This document shows, piece after piece, positions 43,024-52,836 of a stretch of 64,000 bases of DNA. Every line of letters begins with the position of its first letter. The stretch's first letter is position 1. Under the pieces are notes generated by a model. That model was not told the origin of the DNA. It did not search any database and saw nothing but the letters and a program-made list of their open reading frames with translations. The DNA comes from M55B129 sp034189085 (lineage in GTDB: Bacteria > Bacillota > Dethiobacteria > DTU022), in NCBI GenBank assembly GCA_034189085.1, contig JAXHVH010000003.1, positions 47,265-111,264 on the forward strand, read 5' to 3'. Position numbers and translations under genes: made by a program.

Positions 43024-45006
43024 TTGAGCAACAGCGGCATTTTTAAAATTAAAGCTGATCACCGTCCTTCCGGGGACCAGCCGGAAGCAATCGGAGCCCT
43101 GGAGCAAGGTTTGCACCGGGGCTCCCGTTACCAGACCCTCCTGGGAGTAACCGGCTCAGGAAAAACTTTCACTATTGCTAATGTTATTGAACGGGTGCAG
43201 CGTCCGACCCTGGTGGTGGCTCCGAACAAGATTCTGGCTGCTCAGCTTTGCAGCGAGTTTAAGGAGCTTTTTCCGGATAATGCGGTTGAATACTTTATCA
43301 GTTATTATGATTATTATCAGCCGGAGGCGTATTTGCCTTCGAGTGATACTTACATCGAAAAAGATTCATCCATCAACGATGAAATAGATAAACTGCGGCA
43401 TTCCGCAACAAGCGCCCTGCTGGAACGATCGGATGTTATCATTGTTGCTTCTGTATCCTGTATTTACGGTCTTGGTTCTCCGCAGGAATACAGGGAGCAG
43501 GTCCTATCGCTGAGGCCGGGAGCACTGATCAGTCGTGATCAGATCATCGAGCGCCTGGTGGATATACACTATGAAAGAAACGAGATTGACTTTCATCGAG
43601 GGACTTTCCGGGTCCGGGGTGATGTTCTTGAGATAATACCGGCTTCATTTTCGGAAGCTGCCCTGAGGGTAGAGCTCTTCGGAGACGAAATTGAAAGGTT
43701 GCGGGAAATCGACCTTGTCAGCGGCAAGGTGACTGGAGAACGGACTCATGTTGCGATCTTTCCGGCGACCCATTACGTAACAGCGCCTGACCAGTTAAAG
43801 CGGGCCATTGCTGCCATCGAATCGGAACTGGCAGAGAGGCTGGCCTATTTCAAGAGCCGGGATAAACTGCTCGAAGCCCAGCGCATTGAGCAGCGAACCC
43901 TCTTTGATCTGGAAATGCTGCAGGAGATGGGGTACTGCAGCGGTATCGAAAACTATTCACGTCACCTTGATGGAAGACCGGCCGGCAGCCGTCCCTTTAC
44001 CCTGCTGGATTATTTTCCTGATGACATGCTGGTGGTCATTGATGAATCTCACATCACCATTCCCCAGATCAACGGGATGTATCACGGTGATTTGTCGCGC
44101 AAGACAACCCTGGTGGAACACGGATTCAGGCTGCCATCAGCGCTGGACAACCGCCCGCTGCGGTTTGCTGAATTTGAAAAATTGATCAATCAGGCGATTT
44201 TTGTATCAGCTACCCCCGGGCCATGGGAGCTGGAACACAGTGAAGCAGTGGTTGAACAAATTATTCGCCCCACAGGTCTTGTTGACCCGATCGTCGAAGT
44301 CAGGCCGGTGGAGGGGCAGGTGGATGATCTCTACGGTGAAATCAGGCGCAGGGCCGAGGCCGGGCAGCGGGTCCTGGTGACGACGATGACTAAAAGGATG
44401 GCCGAAGATTTAACAGATTATTATCGCAATATGGGTGTAAAAGTGCGCTACATGCATTCTGATATAGATGCTCTGGAAAGAATGTCTATCATCAGGGGAC
44501 TGCGGCTTGGCGAGTTTGATGTTTTGATCGGCATCAATTTGCTGCGGGAAGGGCTTGACCTGCCCGAGGTTACCCTGGTGGCTATTCTTGACGCCGACAA
44601 AGAAGGTTTCCTGCGATCGGAGCGATCGTTGATCCAGACAATTGGCCGTACCGCCCGCAACACCGAAGGATGTGTGATCATGTATGCCGAAGGAATAACT
44701 CCATCGATGCGCCGGGCGATTGATGAAACCGAAAGGCGCCGTCGCAAACAGATCCTTTTTAACAGAAAGCACGGCATTATTCCCCAAACCATTGTCAAAC
44801 CGATTCATTCCCTGATCGAAGCGACTGCCGCCGCCGAAGAGGAAGGGCGGTACATGGAAGAAGAATTAAAAAGTATGCCGGCAGCCGAAAGGCGCAAAGC
44901 AGTCAACAAGCTGCGCAAAGAGATGCTCAGTGCTTCACGGGAGCTGGCCTTTGAACGGGCTGCAGAGCTGCGTGATATGATCTTTGAGCTGGAACAGGGC
45001 CAATAA
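43024..45006 (+). CDS. uvrB: Excinuclease ABC subunit B
   Basis: 660 residues, a normal length. UvrB is the damage-verifying helicase-like subunit of nucleotide excision repair. Walker A GVTGSGKTFT near residue 40, the beta-hairpin region YYDYYQPEAYLPSSDTYIEK, and the C-terminal UVR domain (AAELRDMIFELE) that binds UvrC are intact. TTG at 43024 is chosen for the preceding GGGAGGT; the open frame extends 13 codons further. It is followed by uvrA after 18 bases, then uvrC. Confidence 0.97.
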   Translation: MSNSGIFKIKADHRPSGDQPEAIGALEQGLHRGSRYQTLLGVTGSGKTFTIANVIERVQRPTLVVAPNKILAAQLCSEFKELFPDNAVEYFISYYDYYQPEAYLPSSDTYIEKDSSINDEIDKLRHSATSALLERSDVIIVASVSCIYGLGSPQEYREQVLSLRPGALISRDQIIERLVDIHYERNEIDFHRGTFRVRGDVLEIIPASFSEAALRVELFGDEIERLREIDLVSGKVTGERTHVAIFPATHYVTAPDQLKRAIAAIESELAERLAYFKSRDKLLEAQRIEQRTLFDLEMLQEMGYCSGIENYSRHLDGRPAGSRPFTLLDYFPDDMLVVIDESHITIPQINGMYHGDLSRKTTLVEHGFRLPSALDNRPLRFAEFEKLINQAIFVSATPGPWELEHSEAVVEQIIRPTGLVDPIVEVRPVEGQVDDLYGEIRRRAEAGQRVLVTTMTKRMAEDLTDYYRNMGVKVRYMHSDIDALERMSIIRGLRLGEFDVLIGINLLREGLDLPEVTLVAILDADKEGFLRSERSLIQTIGRTARNTEGCVIMYAEGITPSMRRAIDETERRRRKQILFNRKHGIIPQTIVKPIHSLIEATAAAEEEGRYMEEELKSMPAAERRKAVNKLRKEMLSASRELAFERAAELRDMIFELEQGQ

Positions 45007-45024
45007 CAGGAGGAGCTGACAGAC

Positions 45025-47892
45025 TTGACAGCCGGAAACATTGTCATCCGCGGGGCGAGAGAACACAATCTTAAAAATATTAATCTTACCCTTCCCCGTA
45101 ACAAATTAATTGTTTTTACCGGACTCAGTGGTTCGGGTAAATCATCTCTTGCTTTTGATACTATTTATGCCGAGGGGCAGCGGCGCTATGTGGAATCATT
45201 ATCAGCCTATGCCCGCCAGTTCCTTGGCCAGATGGACAAGCCGGATGTCGACCAGATTGAAGGATTGTCACCGGCTATTTCCATCGATCAAAAAACCGCA
45301 TCCCGCAATCCCCGTTCCACGGTGGGGACCGTTACCGAAATATATGATTATATCCGCCTGCTTTATGCCCGAATTGGCCATCCTTACTGCCCGAATTGCC
45401 GCAAGCCTATCAGCCAGCAGACTGTTCAGCAGATGGTCGATCAAATTGTCGCCATGCCGCAGGATACACGAATCCAGGTGCTTGCACCGCTTGTGCGGAG
45501 CCGCAAAGGTGAATATTCAACTTTGTTTGAAGAGATGTGCCGCAAAGGTTATGTCAGGGTGAGAGTTGACGGTGAGGTTCGCGATCTCGAGGAAGAGATC
45601 ACCCTCAATAAACAAAAGAAGCACAGCATTGAAGTCGTAGTTGACCGCCTGGTAATTCGTGAAGGGATCCAGTCCCGCCTTGCCGATTCTCTGGAGACAG
45701 CCCTCAAATTAAGTGGGGGACTGGTCCTGGTTGAAGAAGCCGGCGGAAAGGAACTGATATTCAGTGAAAACTTTGCCTGTCCCGAATGCGGTTTCAGCTT
45801 TGAAGAGATCAGCCCGCGAATTTTTTCATTTAACACCCCTTACGGGGCCTGCCCCGAATGCAGCGGCCTTGGAACAAAAGCGGAATTTTCTGCCGAGCTG
45901 GTCATCCCCAATCCCGAGTTGTCACTGGCGGAAGGAGCGGTACAGCCCTGGTCAGGCCGTAATTATTACCAGCAGTTTCTTGAAGCAGCAGCGAAAGCCT
46001 GGGATATTGATCTGAAAAAACCGTTTAAAGATCTTAACCAGGAGGAAAAGAACAAGCTGCTTTATGGATCCCCGGAGGTAATTAATTTTCGTTATGTTAA
46101 CTTCTTTAAAAGAGTACGCTTTTATCGCAAGGCTTTTCCCGGTATTTTAAAATTGATGGAAAGACGTTATGCGGAAACTTCCTCCGAGGATATGCGCAAC
46201 GAGCTTGAGCGCTATATGGAGGTAAAAATCTGCCCGGCCTGTGAAGGGAAGCGGTTGAAACCTTCGAGCCTGGCTGTTCTGGTGAATGATACCAATATCG
46301 CTGATTTAACCGCCATGACCGTCGAAGAAGTCTCAGTTTTTTTCGAACAGCTCAAAATCACGCCGCGAGAAACACAAATTGCCAGACAGGTGCTCAAAGA
46401 GATTACCGAGCGGCTGCAATTCTTGTGTAATGTGGGACTGCAATACTTGACCCTTGATCGAGCGGCGACAACTCTTTCCGGAGGCGAAGCACAGCGGATC
46501 AGGCTGGCAACCCAGATCGGATCCGGATTGACCGGTGTGATTTATATTCTTGACGAGCCGAGCATAGGGCTGCACCAGCGCGATAATGCCAGGCTGATCG
46601 GAACATTGAAAGCTCTGCGTGATCTGGGTAACACAGTACTGGTAGTGGAACACGATGAGGAAACCATCCGCAGTGCCGATGAGATTGTCGATATCGGTCC
46701 GGGGGCGGGGGAAAACGGTGGCAAAATTGTAGCCCAGGGAACCATCGATGATATCATCGCTGAGCCTTCTTCCATAACCGGTGATTATCTGGCAGGCAGG
46801 CGCAGCGTGCCCCTTCCGGAAAAGAGGCGCCGGGTTAACGACCGCTGGCTCTGGATCCGCGGTGCCCGCGAGCACAACCTGAAAAATATTGACGTTGGTA
46901 TTCCCCTGGGGCTCTTTGTCTGTGTGGCCGGAGTGTCAGGATCAGGTAAGAGTACATTAATCAATGAAATCCTGGCCCGTTCTCTATCCCGCATTTTGCA
47001 TCATTCCCGTCAGCTGGCTGGCGAACATGATGGCCTGGAGGGAGTAGAACACCTGGACAAGGTGATTGAAATTGACCAGTCGCCAATTGGCCGTACCCCT
47101 CGTTCCAATCCGGCTACCTATACCGGTTTGTTTGACGGCATCCGCGAAATTTATGCCAAAACACCGGAATCCCGCCGCCGTGGTTACCGGCCCGGCCGTT
47201 TTAGCTTCAATGTAAAGGGAGGCCGCTGCGAGGCATGCCGGGGGGACGGCATTCTCCGAATCGAAATGCATTTTTTACCGGATGTTTATATCCCCTGCGA
47301 GGTTTGCCGCGGTAAACGGTATAATCGTGAAACCCTGGAAGTACGCTACAAGGGGAAAAATATTGCCGATATCCTGGATATGACAGTTGAAAAAGCCCTT
47401 GAATTTTTTGCCCCTATCCCGAAACTGCAGCGTAAACTACAGGTGCTGTATGATGTAGGACTCGGGTATATTCGCCTCGGCCAGCCGGCGACTACCCTTT
47501 CCGGTGGTGAAGCTCAGCGAGTCAAGCTGGCCACGGAGCTCTCCAGGCGCAGCAACGGGCGCAGCCTTTACATTCTTGATGAGCCGACGACCGGACTTCA
47601 CCTGGATGACATCAAAAAGCTACTTAAAATTCTTGAAAGGCTCGTTGAGAACGGTAATACAGTAATTGTAATTGAGCATAATCTTGAAGTACTCAAGCGG
47701 GCCGATTATCTTATTGATCTGGGTCCCGAAGGCGGTGATAAGGGCGGGGAAGTCGTAACTGCCGGCTCGCCGGAAAAAGTTGCTACCTGCAGCAGTTCTT
47801 ACACAGGGGAGTGGCTGGCCGGTATCCTTTCCCCTCCTTCAGGTAAACGGGACAAAGGCCGTAAATCAAGGAAAAAGGCCGCTGCTCCATAA
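45025..47892 (+). CDS. uvrA: Excinuclease ABC subunit A
   Basis: 955 residues. UvrA is the damage-sensing ABC ATPase dimer that loads UvrB. Two ATPase modules are present (Walker A GLSGSGKSS and GVSGSGKST; signature LSGGEAQR twice) with zinc modules CPNC, CPEC...CPEC and CEAC...CEVC. TTG at 45025 follows AGGAGGAG. No truncation. It belongs to a uvrB-uvrA-uvrC operon. Confidence 0.97.
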   Translation: MTAGNIVIRGAREHNLKNINLTLPRNKLIVFTGLSGSGKSSLAFDTIYAEGQRRYVESLSAYARQFLGQMDKPDVDQIEGLSPAISIDQKTASRNPRSTVGTVTEIYDYIRLLYARIGHPYCPNCRKPISQQTVQQMVDQIVAMPQDTRIQVLAPLVRSRKGEYSTLFEEMCRKGYVRVRVDGEVRDLEEEITLNKQKKHSIEVVVDRLVIREGIQSRLADSLETALKLSGGLVLVEEAGGKELIFSENFACPECGFSFEEISPRIFSFNTPYGACPECSGLGTKAEFSAELVIPNPELSLAEGAVQPWSGRNYYQQFLEAAAKAWDIDLKKPFKDLNQEEKNKLLYGSPEVINFRYVNFFKRVRFYRKAFPGILKLMERRYAETSSEDMRNELERYMEVKICPACEGKRLKPSSLAVLVNDTNIADLTAMTVEEVSVFFEQLKITPRETQIARQVLKEITERLQFLCNVGLQYLTLDRAATTLSGGEAQRIRLATQIGSGLTGVIYILDEPSIGLHQRDNARLIGTLKALRDLGNTVLVVEHDEETIRSADEIVDIGPGAGENGGKIVAQGTIDDIIAEPSSITGDYLAGRRSVPLPEKRRRVNDRWLWIRGAREHNLKNIDVGIPLGLFVCVAGVSGSGKSTLINEILARSLSRILHHSRQLAGEHDGLEGVEHLDKVIEIDQSPIGRTPRSNPATYTGLFDGIREIYAKTPESRRRGYRPGRFSFNVKGGRCEACRGDGILRIEMHFLPDVYIPCEVCRGKRYNRETLEVRYKGKNIADILDMTVEKALEFFAPIPKLQRKLQVLYDVGLGYIRLGQPATTLSGGEAQRVKLATELSRRSNGRSLYILDEPTTGLHLDDIKKLLKILERLVENGNTVIVIEHNLEVLKRADYLIDLGPEGGDKGGEVVTAGSPEKVATCSSSYTGEWLAGILSPPSGKRDKGRKSRKKAAAP

Positions 47893-47934
47893 AAAATATA
47901 AAATGGTTTTTCCGAATCACATGAAAAGGCAGGT

Positions 47935-49821
47935 ATGGCGCAATTGAAATTGCGCGGAATTAATATGAACGATCAGCTCAGGGAAAAAGTGTCCAGACTT
48001 CCCGATCTGCCCGGTGTTTACCTTCTTAAAAATGGGCAGGGACGGGTTATTTATGTCGGTAAAGCCGTTTCTCTTCACCGCAGGGTACGTTCTTACCTCG
48101 CCGAAAACCGGACTGCTGCACCTCGCCTGAAATCGTTGCAGAAAAAGTGGGAAGACATTGATTATATAGTAACTGATTCCGAAGTGGAAGCATTGATTCT
48201 CGAATGTAACCTGATCAAGGAGTACCGCCCCCGTTTTAACGTTCTGCTGAAGGATGACAAGGATTATCCTTATTTAATTATTACCCCCGAACTTTACCCG
48301 CGTCTTGAGCTGCTGCGGCTTTCTCAGAAGGGCAGTCGCAGAGCCCGTTATCAGCCGCTTCCCGGCAAGGATGAGCTTCGTTTTGGCCCCTACACAGATG
48401 TGGGTGCGGTCCGGGAAACGATGCAGCTATTGAATTCTGTGTTTCCGCTTCGCCGCTGTCGGCAGCCGCTGGATGGCAGCCCGTCTTCCAGCCGCCCATG
48501 CTTGAATTTCCAGATGAAGCGCTGCCTTGCACCCTGCCGGGGACGGGAGGTCGTTCCCCCTGCTGAATATGACCGTATTGTATTTCAGGTAATTCTTTTT
48601 TTACAGGGGCGCTATGATGAACTGGAAAAAAAGTTAAAAAAACAGATGGAGAAGGCGGCAGCTGTTCAACGCTTCGAAGAAGCAGCCAGCCTGCGGGACA
48701 GGCTGCAGTCTCTGCAGAAAGTTACCGGTCAGCAGCAAAAGATGCTTTCAGCAGTTAATAAAACTGACCGGGACATAGTTGCCCTGGTCCGTTACGATAA
48801 GAAAAGAGCGGTTCACCTGTTTCGAGTCAGGGGTGGCAAAATGCTGAGCCGGGATCATTTCCTGCTTACCGGGACCGGTGATGTGGCTGATGACGAAATT
48901 ATGGCTTCTTTTATTAAAGGCTATTACAACCAGGCTGAAGAAACACCTGCTGAAATTGTTCTTTCCGTCGGCCCGGCTGAAACCGACCTGCTGGAGAAAT
49001 GGCTGCGGGGGAAAAGAGGGCGCAGGGTAACTTTGCGTCAGCCGCGGCGGGGCAACCTGAAAAAACTGATTGAACTGGCCGAGCGCAATGGCCTTTTGCA
49101 ACTCCAGGAAGAGGAAGAGCGTCGGAAGATGAGGATAGAAGAACCTTTGCAGGAACTGGCCCGCCTCTGCAGGCTACCGGAGATTCCTTTTCGTATAGAA
49201 GCCTATGATATTTCTCATCTCCGCGGTGGCCAGGCTGTAGGAGCGATGGCCGTTTTTCATAACGGAGAGCCGGATAAAGAATCTTACCGTCACTTTAATA
49301 TCAGGGAAGCTCCTGCCGGTGATGATTACGGAGCTCTGCGGGAAGTACTGATCAGGCGAAGCAAAAAAGAGCAATGGCCCCGGCCTGATTTAATCCTTGT
49401 CGACGGAGGCAGAGGACAGCTGCAAACTGTTAGAGGAGCGCTGCGTGATAGCAGATTGACAGGTGTTCCTGTAATATCACTGGCTAAAAATCCAGACCGC
49501 CTGTTCATGGAAGAGGCAACACTGCCGGTGCACCTTGCTTCCGATGACTCTTTGCTGCAGTTTCTGCAGCGCATCCGTGATGAGGTGCACCGGTTTGCCA
49601 TCAGCAGCCACAGGCAGCGACGAGATCGCAGCGGGATTCGTTCAAAACTTGAAAATATCCCCGGTGTCGGACCCATCCGCAGGGCTGCTCTCCTTTCTCA
49701 CTTTGGCAGTGTGGAGGATATTAAACAGGCAACACTGGAACAGCTGCTGGCGGTGCCTGGAATCAGCGATGCTCTGGCCGCTGTTGTCTACAACGAGCTG
49801 CACAGAGAAGGAAAGGCTTGA
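47935..49821 (+). CDS. uvrC: Excinuclease ABC subunit C
   Basis: 628 residues. UvrC makes both incisions around the lesion. The N-terminal GIY-YIG domain (PGVYLLKNGQGRVIYVGKA), the central UVR motif (AVQRFEEAASLRD), the RNase H-like domain (EAYDISHLRGGQAVGAMAVF; LILVDGGRGQL) and the C-terminal helix-hairpin-helix pair (IPGVGPIRRAALL; VPGISDALA) are all visible. ATG 47935 is used; ATG 47965 would remove ten residues. The last gene of the uvrBAC group. Confidence 0.97.
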   Translation: MAQLKLRGINMNDQLREKVSRLPDLPGVYLLKNGQGRVIYVGKAVSLHRRVRSYLAENRTAAPRLKSLQKKWEDIDYIVTDSEVEALILECNLIKEYRPRFNVLLKDDKDYPYLIITPELYPRLELLRLSQKGSRRARYQPLPGKDELRFGPYTDVGAVRETMQLLNSVFPLRRCRQPLDGSPSSSRPCLNFQMKRCLAPCRGREVVPPAEYDRIVFQVILFLQGRYDELEKKLKKQMEKAAAVQRFEEAASLRDRLQSLQKVTGQQQKMLSAVNKTDRDIVALVRYDKKRAVHLFRVRGGKMLSRDHFLLTGTGDVADDEIMASFIKGYYNQAEETPAEIVLSVGPAETDLLEKWLRGKRGRRVTLRQPRRGNLKKLIELAERNGLLQLQEEEERRKMRIEEPLQELARLCRLPEIPFRIEAYDISHLRGGQAVGAMAVFHNGEPDKESYRHFNIREAPAGDDYGALREVLIRRSKKEQWPRPDLILVDGGRGQLQTVRGALRDSRLTGVPVISLAKNPDRLFMEEATLPVHLASDDSLLQFLQRIRDEVHRFAISSHRQRRDRSGIRSKLENIPGVGPIRRAALLSHFGSVEDIKQATLEQLLAVPGISDALAAVVYNELHREGKA

Positions 49822-49883
49822 CTTAAAGATAGGTGGATTTTATAAAAGGAATCGCCATGTAGCACGAACAAAATTGCGGTATA

Positions 49884-49892
49884 TGCTATACT
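49884..49892 (+). promoter_or_regulatory. Possible extended -10 promoter before the HAD gene
   Basis: TGCTATACT (TG-n-TATACT) in the 158-base gap after uvrC. No clear -35. Confidence 0.35.
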
Positions 49893-49979
49893 ATTGTTAC
49901 ACAGCAAACTTTTTCGTTCAAATACTGCTCTTCATTTTTCCATGTGGATAGAAGGAAAAATACTGCGGAGGATCAACCA

Positions 49980-50822
49980 ATGAGTTTTCGATTAATTGCC
50001 GCCGATCTCGATGATACACTGCTCAATGATGAAGCAAAGATCTCCGTCCGAACCCGACAGGCTATCAGGCAGGCTGTTGACAGGGGAATCTTATTTGTCA
50101 TTGCTACCGGCAGGATGTATAGAACCAGTGTCCCATTTGTAAGGGATCTGGGACTCCATGGTGATGTTCCCATGATCAATTGCCACGGAGCCCTGGTAAA
50201 AATGTCTTCAAGTGAAGAAGTTATTCTAAGGCGCCCCCTGCTTATGGAAATGGCTGCAGCCGTTGTCGATGTGGTTGAAGAAAATGGTTGTTACGCCAGC
50301 CTCTTTTCAGATGACGTAATTTATATCAAGGAAGAAGGGGAACATTCCAGGTTTTACAGTCAGCTGGCCGATGTAAAACTGCAGATAACTGGTGATCTTC
50401 AGCACTTTTTACAGAGCGGAGAAATAATGCCGGATAAAATAAGTGTAATATGCCCGGAGGGCAGCCTTGATAAAATTGCCTCAGTTTTAAATCGCCGTTT
50501 TGGAGATAAGCTGTCCATGCTGCAAGCCCGCCCATTTTTTCTTGACATCACCGATCAAAAAGCTACCAAGGGTCAGGCTCTGTGCTGGCTGGCCGGGATA
50601 AAAGGCATTAAGCAGGAAGAAATACTGGCTTTTGGCGATGGACACAATGATCTGGATATGGTCGGCTACGCCGGTCTTGGTGTGGCCGTTGCCAATGCCA
50701 AACCAGAATTACTGAAAGCGGCAGATCTGGTTACCGCAGATAACAGCAGGGATGGAGTTGCGGTTGTGATCGAAAAGTACATTCTTAATCACAGCACTTA
50801 TAAAACAGAAGGGTTTTATTGA
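49980..50822 (+). CDS. Cof-type HAD-IIB phosphatase
   Basis: 280 residues. HAD motif I is DLDDTLLND, motif II is in IATGR, the lysine of motif III lies near KATKGQAL, and motif IV is FGDGHNDLDMV. The Cof/YwpJ group dephosphorylates sugar phosphates or flavin-related phosphates; the substrate is unknown. ATG 49980 follows GCGGAGGA. It lies ahead of rapZ, but a link is not clear. Confidence 0.92.
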   Translation: MSFRLIAADLDDTLLNDEAKISVRTRQAIRQAVDRGILFVIATGRMYRTSVPFVRDLGLHGDVPMINCHGALVKMSSSEEVILRRPLLMEMAAAVVDVVEENGCYASLFSDDVIYIKEEGEHSRFYSQLADVKLQITGDLQHFLQSGEIMPDKISVICPEGSLDKIASVLNRRFGDKLSMLQARPFFLDITDQKATKGQALCWLAGIKGIKQEEILAFGDGHNDLDMVGYAGLGVAVANAKPELLKAADLVTADNSRDGVAVVIEKYILNHSTYKTEGFY

Positions 50823-50861
50823 TCACAGGGGAGGCTGATTACCATTGTTGAAGATGATGCC

Positions 50862-51707
50862 ATGAGGGTTGTGCTGATTACCGGTTTGTCCGGAGCAGGT
50901 AAGAGTTTCGCCCTGAACTGTTTTGAAGATCTGGGTTATTACTGTGTTGACAATATGCCGCCTACGCTAATCCCCAAGTTTGCCGAACTATTTATCCAGT
51001 CTGAAAATAAAAAAGTAGCCCTGGTCTGTGATATGCGGGGTGCAGCCTTTTTTGAAGATCTTTTTATTGCTCTCAGGGAACTGGAAACTGGTGGGATCGA
51101 TTATGAAATCCTTTTTCTCACTGCTGACGATGATGTCCTGATCAGGCGTTTCAAGGAGACACGTCGCCGTCATCCCCTTGCTGACCTTAGCTTGCCGGAA
51201 GCAATTCAAAAAGAACGGGAAGCATTAAGTGAATTGCGGGGTAGAGCCAATCAGGTTGTAGACACATCTTATCTTAAACCGTGGGAATTGAAAAACCGCA
51301 TAGTCGAGACCTATGAACCTGGTCAGCGTGATAAAAACATGCAGATCCGAATTATATCCTTCGGTTTTAAGTACGGCCTGCCTATTGATGCTGATCTTGT
51401 TTTCGACGTACGCTTTTTACCCAATCCTCATTATGTTGATCATCTCAAGCCCTTAACGGGGGAAGATGAACAGGTCAGATCATATCTCTGGCGATGGCCT
51501 GAAACAGTGAAGTACTTTCAGATGGTAAAAGAGCTTCTTGAATTTTCCATCCCCTACTATGTCAAAGAGGGTAAAGCAAACCTGGTTATTGCCATTGGTT
51601 GTACGGGCGGGCATCACAGATCAGTCGTCCTGGCCGATGAGCTGGGCCGCGAGCTGGGGTCCCATTATAACCTTTTTGTTGAACACAGGGACATTGATAA
51701 TAATTAA
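50862..51707 (+). CDS. rapZ: RNase adapter / nucleotide-binding protein RapZ
   Basis: 281 residues. Walker A GLSGAGKS at residues 8-15 and Walker-B-like and C-terminal blocks (AIGCTGGHHRSV) are typical of YvcJ/RapZ. In enterics it directs RNase E to glmZ; in Firmicutes the role is less defined and linked with competence or cell-wall precursor control. ATG 50862 is used, although GGGGAGG at about 50829 would better serve a start near 50844, which is not a standard codon. In most Firmicutes a yvcK gene separates it from whiA; here whiA follows directly. Confidence 0.94.
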   Translation: MRVVLITGLSGAGKSFALNCFEDLGYYCVDNMPPTLIPKFAELFIQSENKKVALVCDMRGAAFFEDLFIALRELETGGIDYEILFLTADDDVLIRRFKETRRRHPLADLSLPEAIQKEREALSELRGRANQVVDTSYLKPWELKNRIVETYEPGQRDKNMQIRIISFGFKYGLPIDADLVFDVRFLPNPHYVDHLKPLTGEDEQVRSYLWRWPETVKYFQMVKELLEFSIPYYVKEGKANLVIAIGCTGGHHRSVVLADELGRELGSHYNLFVEHRDIDNN

Positions 51708-51730
51708 TCCTGCTGGAGGAATGGTTGCAG

Positions 51731-52699
51731 GTGTCTTTAACTACACAGATCAAACATGAATTGGTTCGGCAGAACAATGCACTGCTTTGCTGCAGCTCTT
51801 GGGAATTGAAAGCCCTTCTGCTGAGGCACGGTTATTATACTATAGGCAGCGGGAATCACATTCTGAGCATTGCGATCGAGGATAATGCTGTTGCCCGGCG
51901 GCTTTTTAACCTGCTCCATGAGGCTGGTGTAGAAAACCCACTGATAATCAGGCAGCAGGAACGAAGGCTTGGTTTAAACCGTTTCCTGGTTCAGATCACA
52001 GGAAAGGAACAGATTGATGCTCTGCTGATCTATCTGGATTTAAAAGAAGCCGGACGCCAGATCGGTTTCTACAGGAGAAAAACTGCGCTGCCGAGGCGGG
52101 TCTGCTGCCGCAGGGCTTTTTTAAGAGGGCTTTTCCTTGCCGGGGGGAGTGTGAGTGTCTCGAAACGTTCCGGTTACCACCTGGAGTTGAACTGCGGCAG
52201 CAGCGAAGATGCCGAAATCTATTATCGGGTCTTGAAAAGCTTCAACCTTTCCCCACTGGTCAGAAAAAGAAAAAATGATTCTTTTATCTATTTTAAAAAT
52301 GCAGAAGCTGTTGCCGATTTTTTACGGATTATCGGGGCGGGAGGGGCACTTTTGCAGCTCGAAAGCATGCGTGTTGTAAAAAGCATGCGCAACAGGGTCA
52401 ACCGCCTTGTGAATTGTGAAACGGCAAATTTGGAAAAGGTAGTTGCATCAGCCCAGCATCAGCTTGAGACAATCGAACAAATTGATCGTTTTATTGGACT
52501 CAAGAATATTCCCCTTCCCCTGCAGGAAGCAGCTCTGGCTCGCAGAAGCCATCCTGAAGCATCATTGAAAGAACTTGGCGAGTTATGTGATCCTTCCATC
52601 AGCAAATCAGCTATGAATCACCGCTTCCGCCACCTTGAAAAAATTGCAGAGAAAGCAACTGCTATTACTATAAGCAAAAAGCATGCCAGCCGGAAGTAA
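51731..52699 (+). CDS. whiA: DNA-binding protein WhiA
   Basis: About 322 residues with the family's LAGLIDADG-like N-terminal fold (about 1-220) and C-terminal helix-turn-helix (about 240-310; EASLKELGELCDPSISKSAMNHRFR is the recognition region). WhiA acts in sporulation in actinobacteria, and in chromosome segregation and division in Firmicutes. GTG 51731 gives the usual start (V-S-L); TTG 51725, nearer to GGAGG, is also possible. The yvcK gene normally found between rapZ and whiA is absent. Confidence 0.94.
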   Translation: MSLTTQIKHELVRQNNALLCCSSWELKALLLRHGYYTIGSGNHILSIAIEDNAVARRLFNLLHEAGVENPLIIRQQERRLGLNRFLVQITGKEQIDALLIYLDLKEAGRQIGFYRRKTALPRRVCCRRAFLRGLFLAGGSVSVSKRSGYHLELNCGSSEDAEIYYRVLKSFNLSPLVRKRKNDSFIYFKNAEAVADFLRIIGAGGALLQLESMRVVKSMRNRVNRLVNCETANLEKVVASAQHQLETIEQIDRFIGLKNIPLPLQEAALARRSHPEASLKELGELCDPSISKSAMNHRFRHLEKIAEKATAITISKKHASRK

Positions 52700-52836
52700 A
52701 AGGGGAGGATTTCTTGACGCCCATGTCGAAATAGGCATCATCAGGACAGCTTTTTAGATCCTCTCTACCCGAAAGCCCCGCAAACAGCTATAACATTCCA
52801 TCCGTGCGGGAATATCTGTGAACAGGAGAATCAGCG

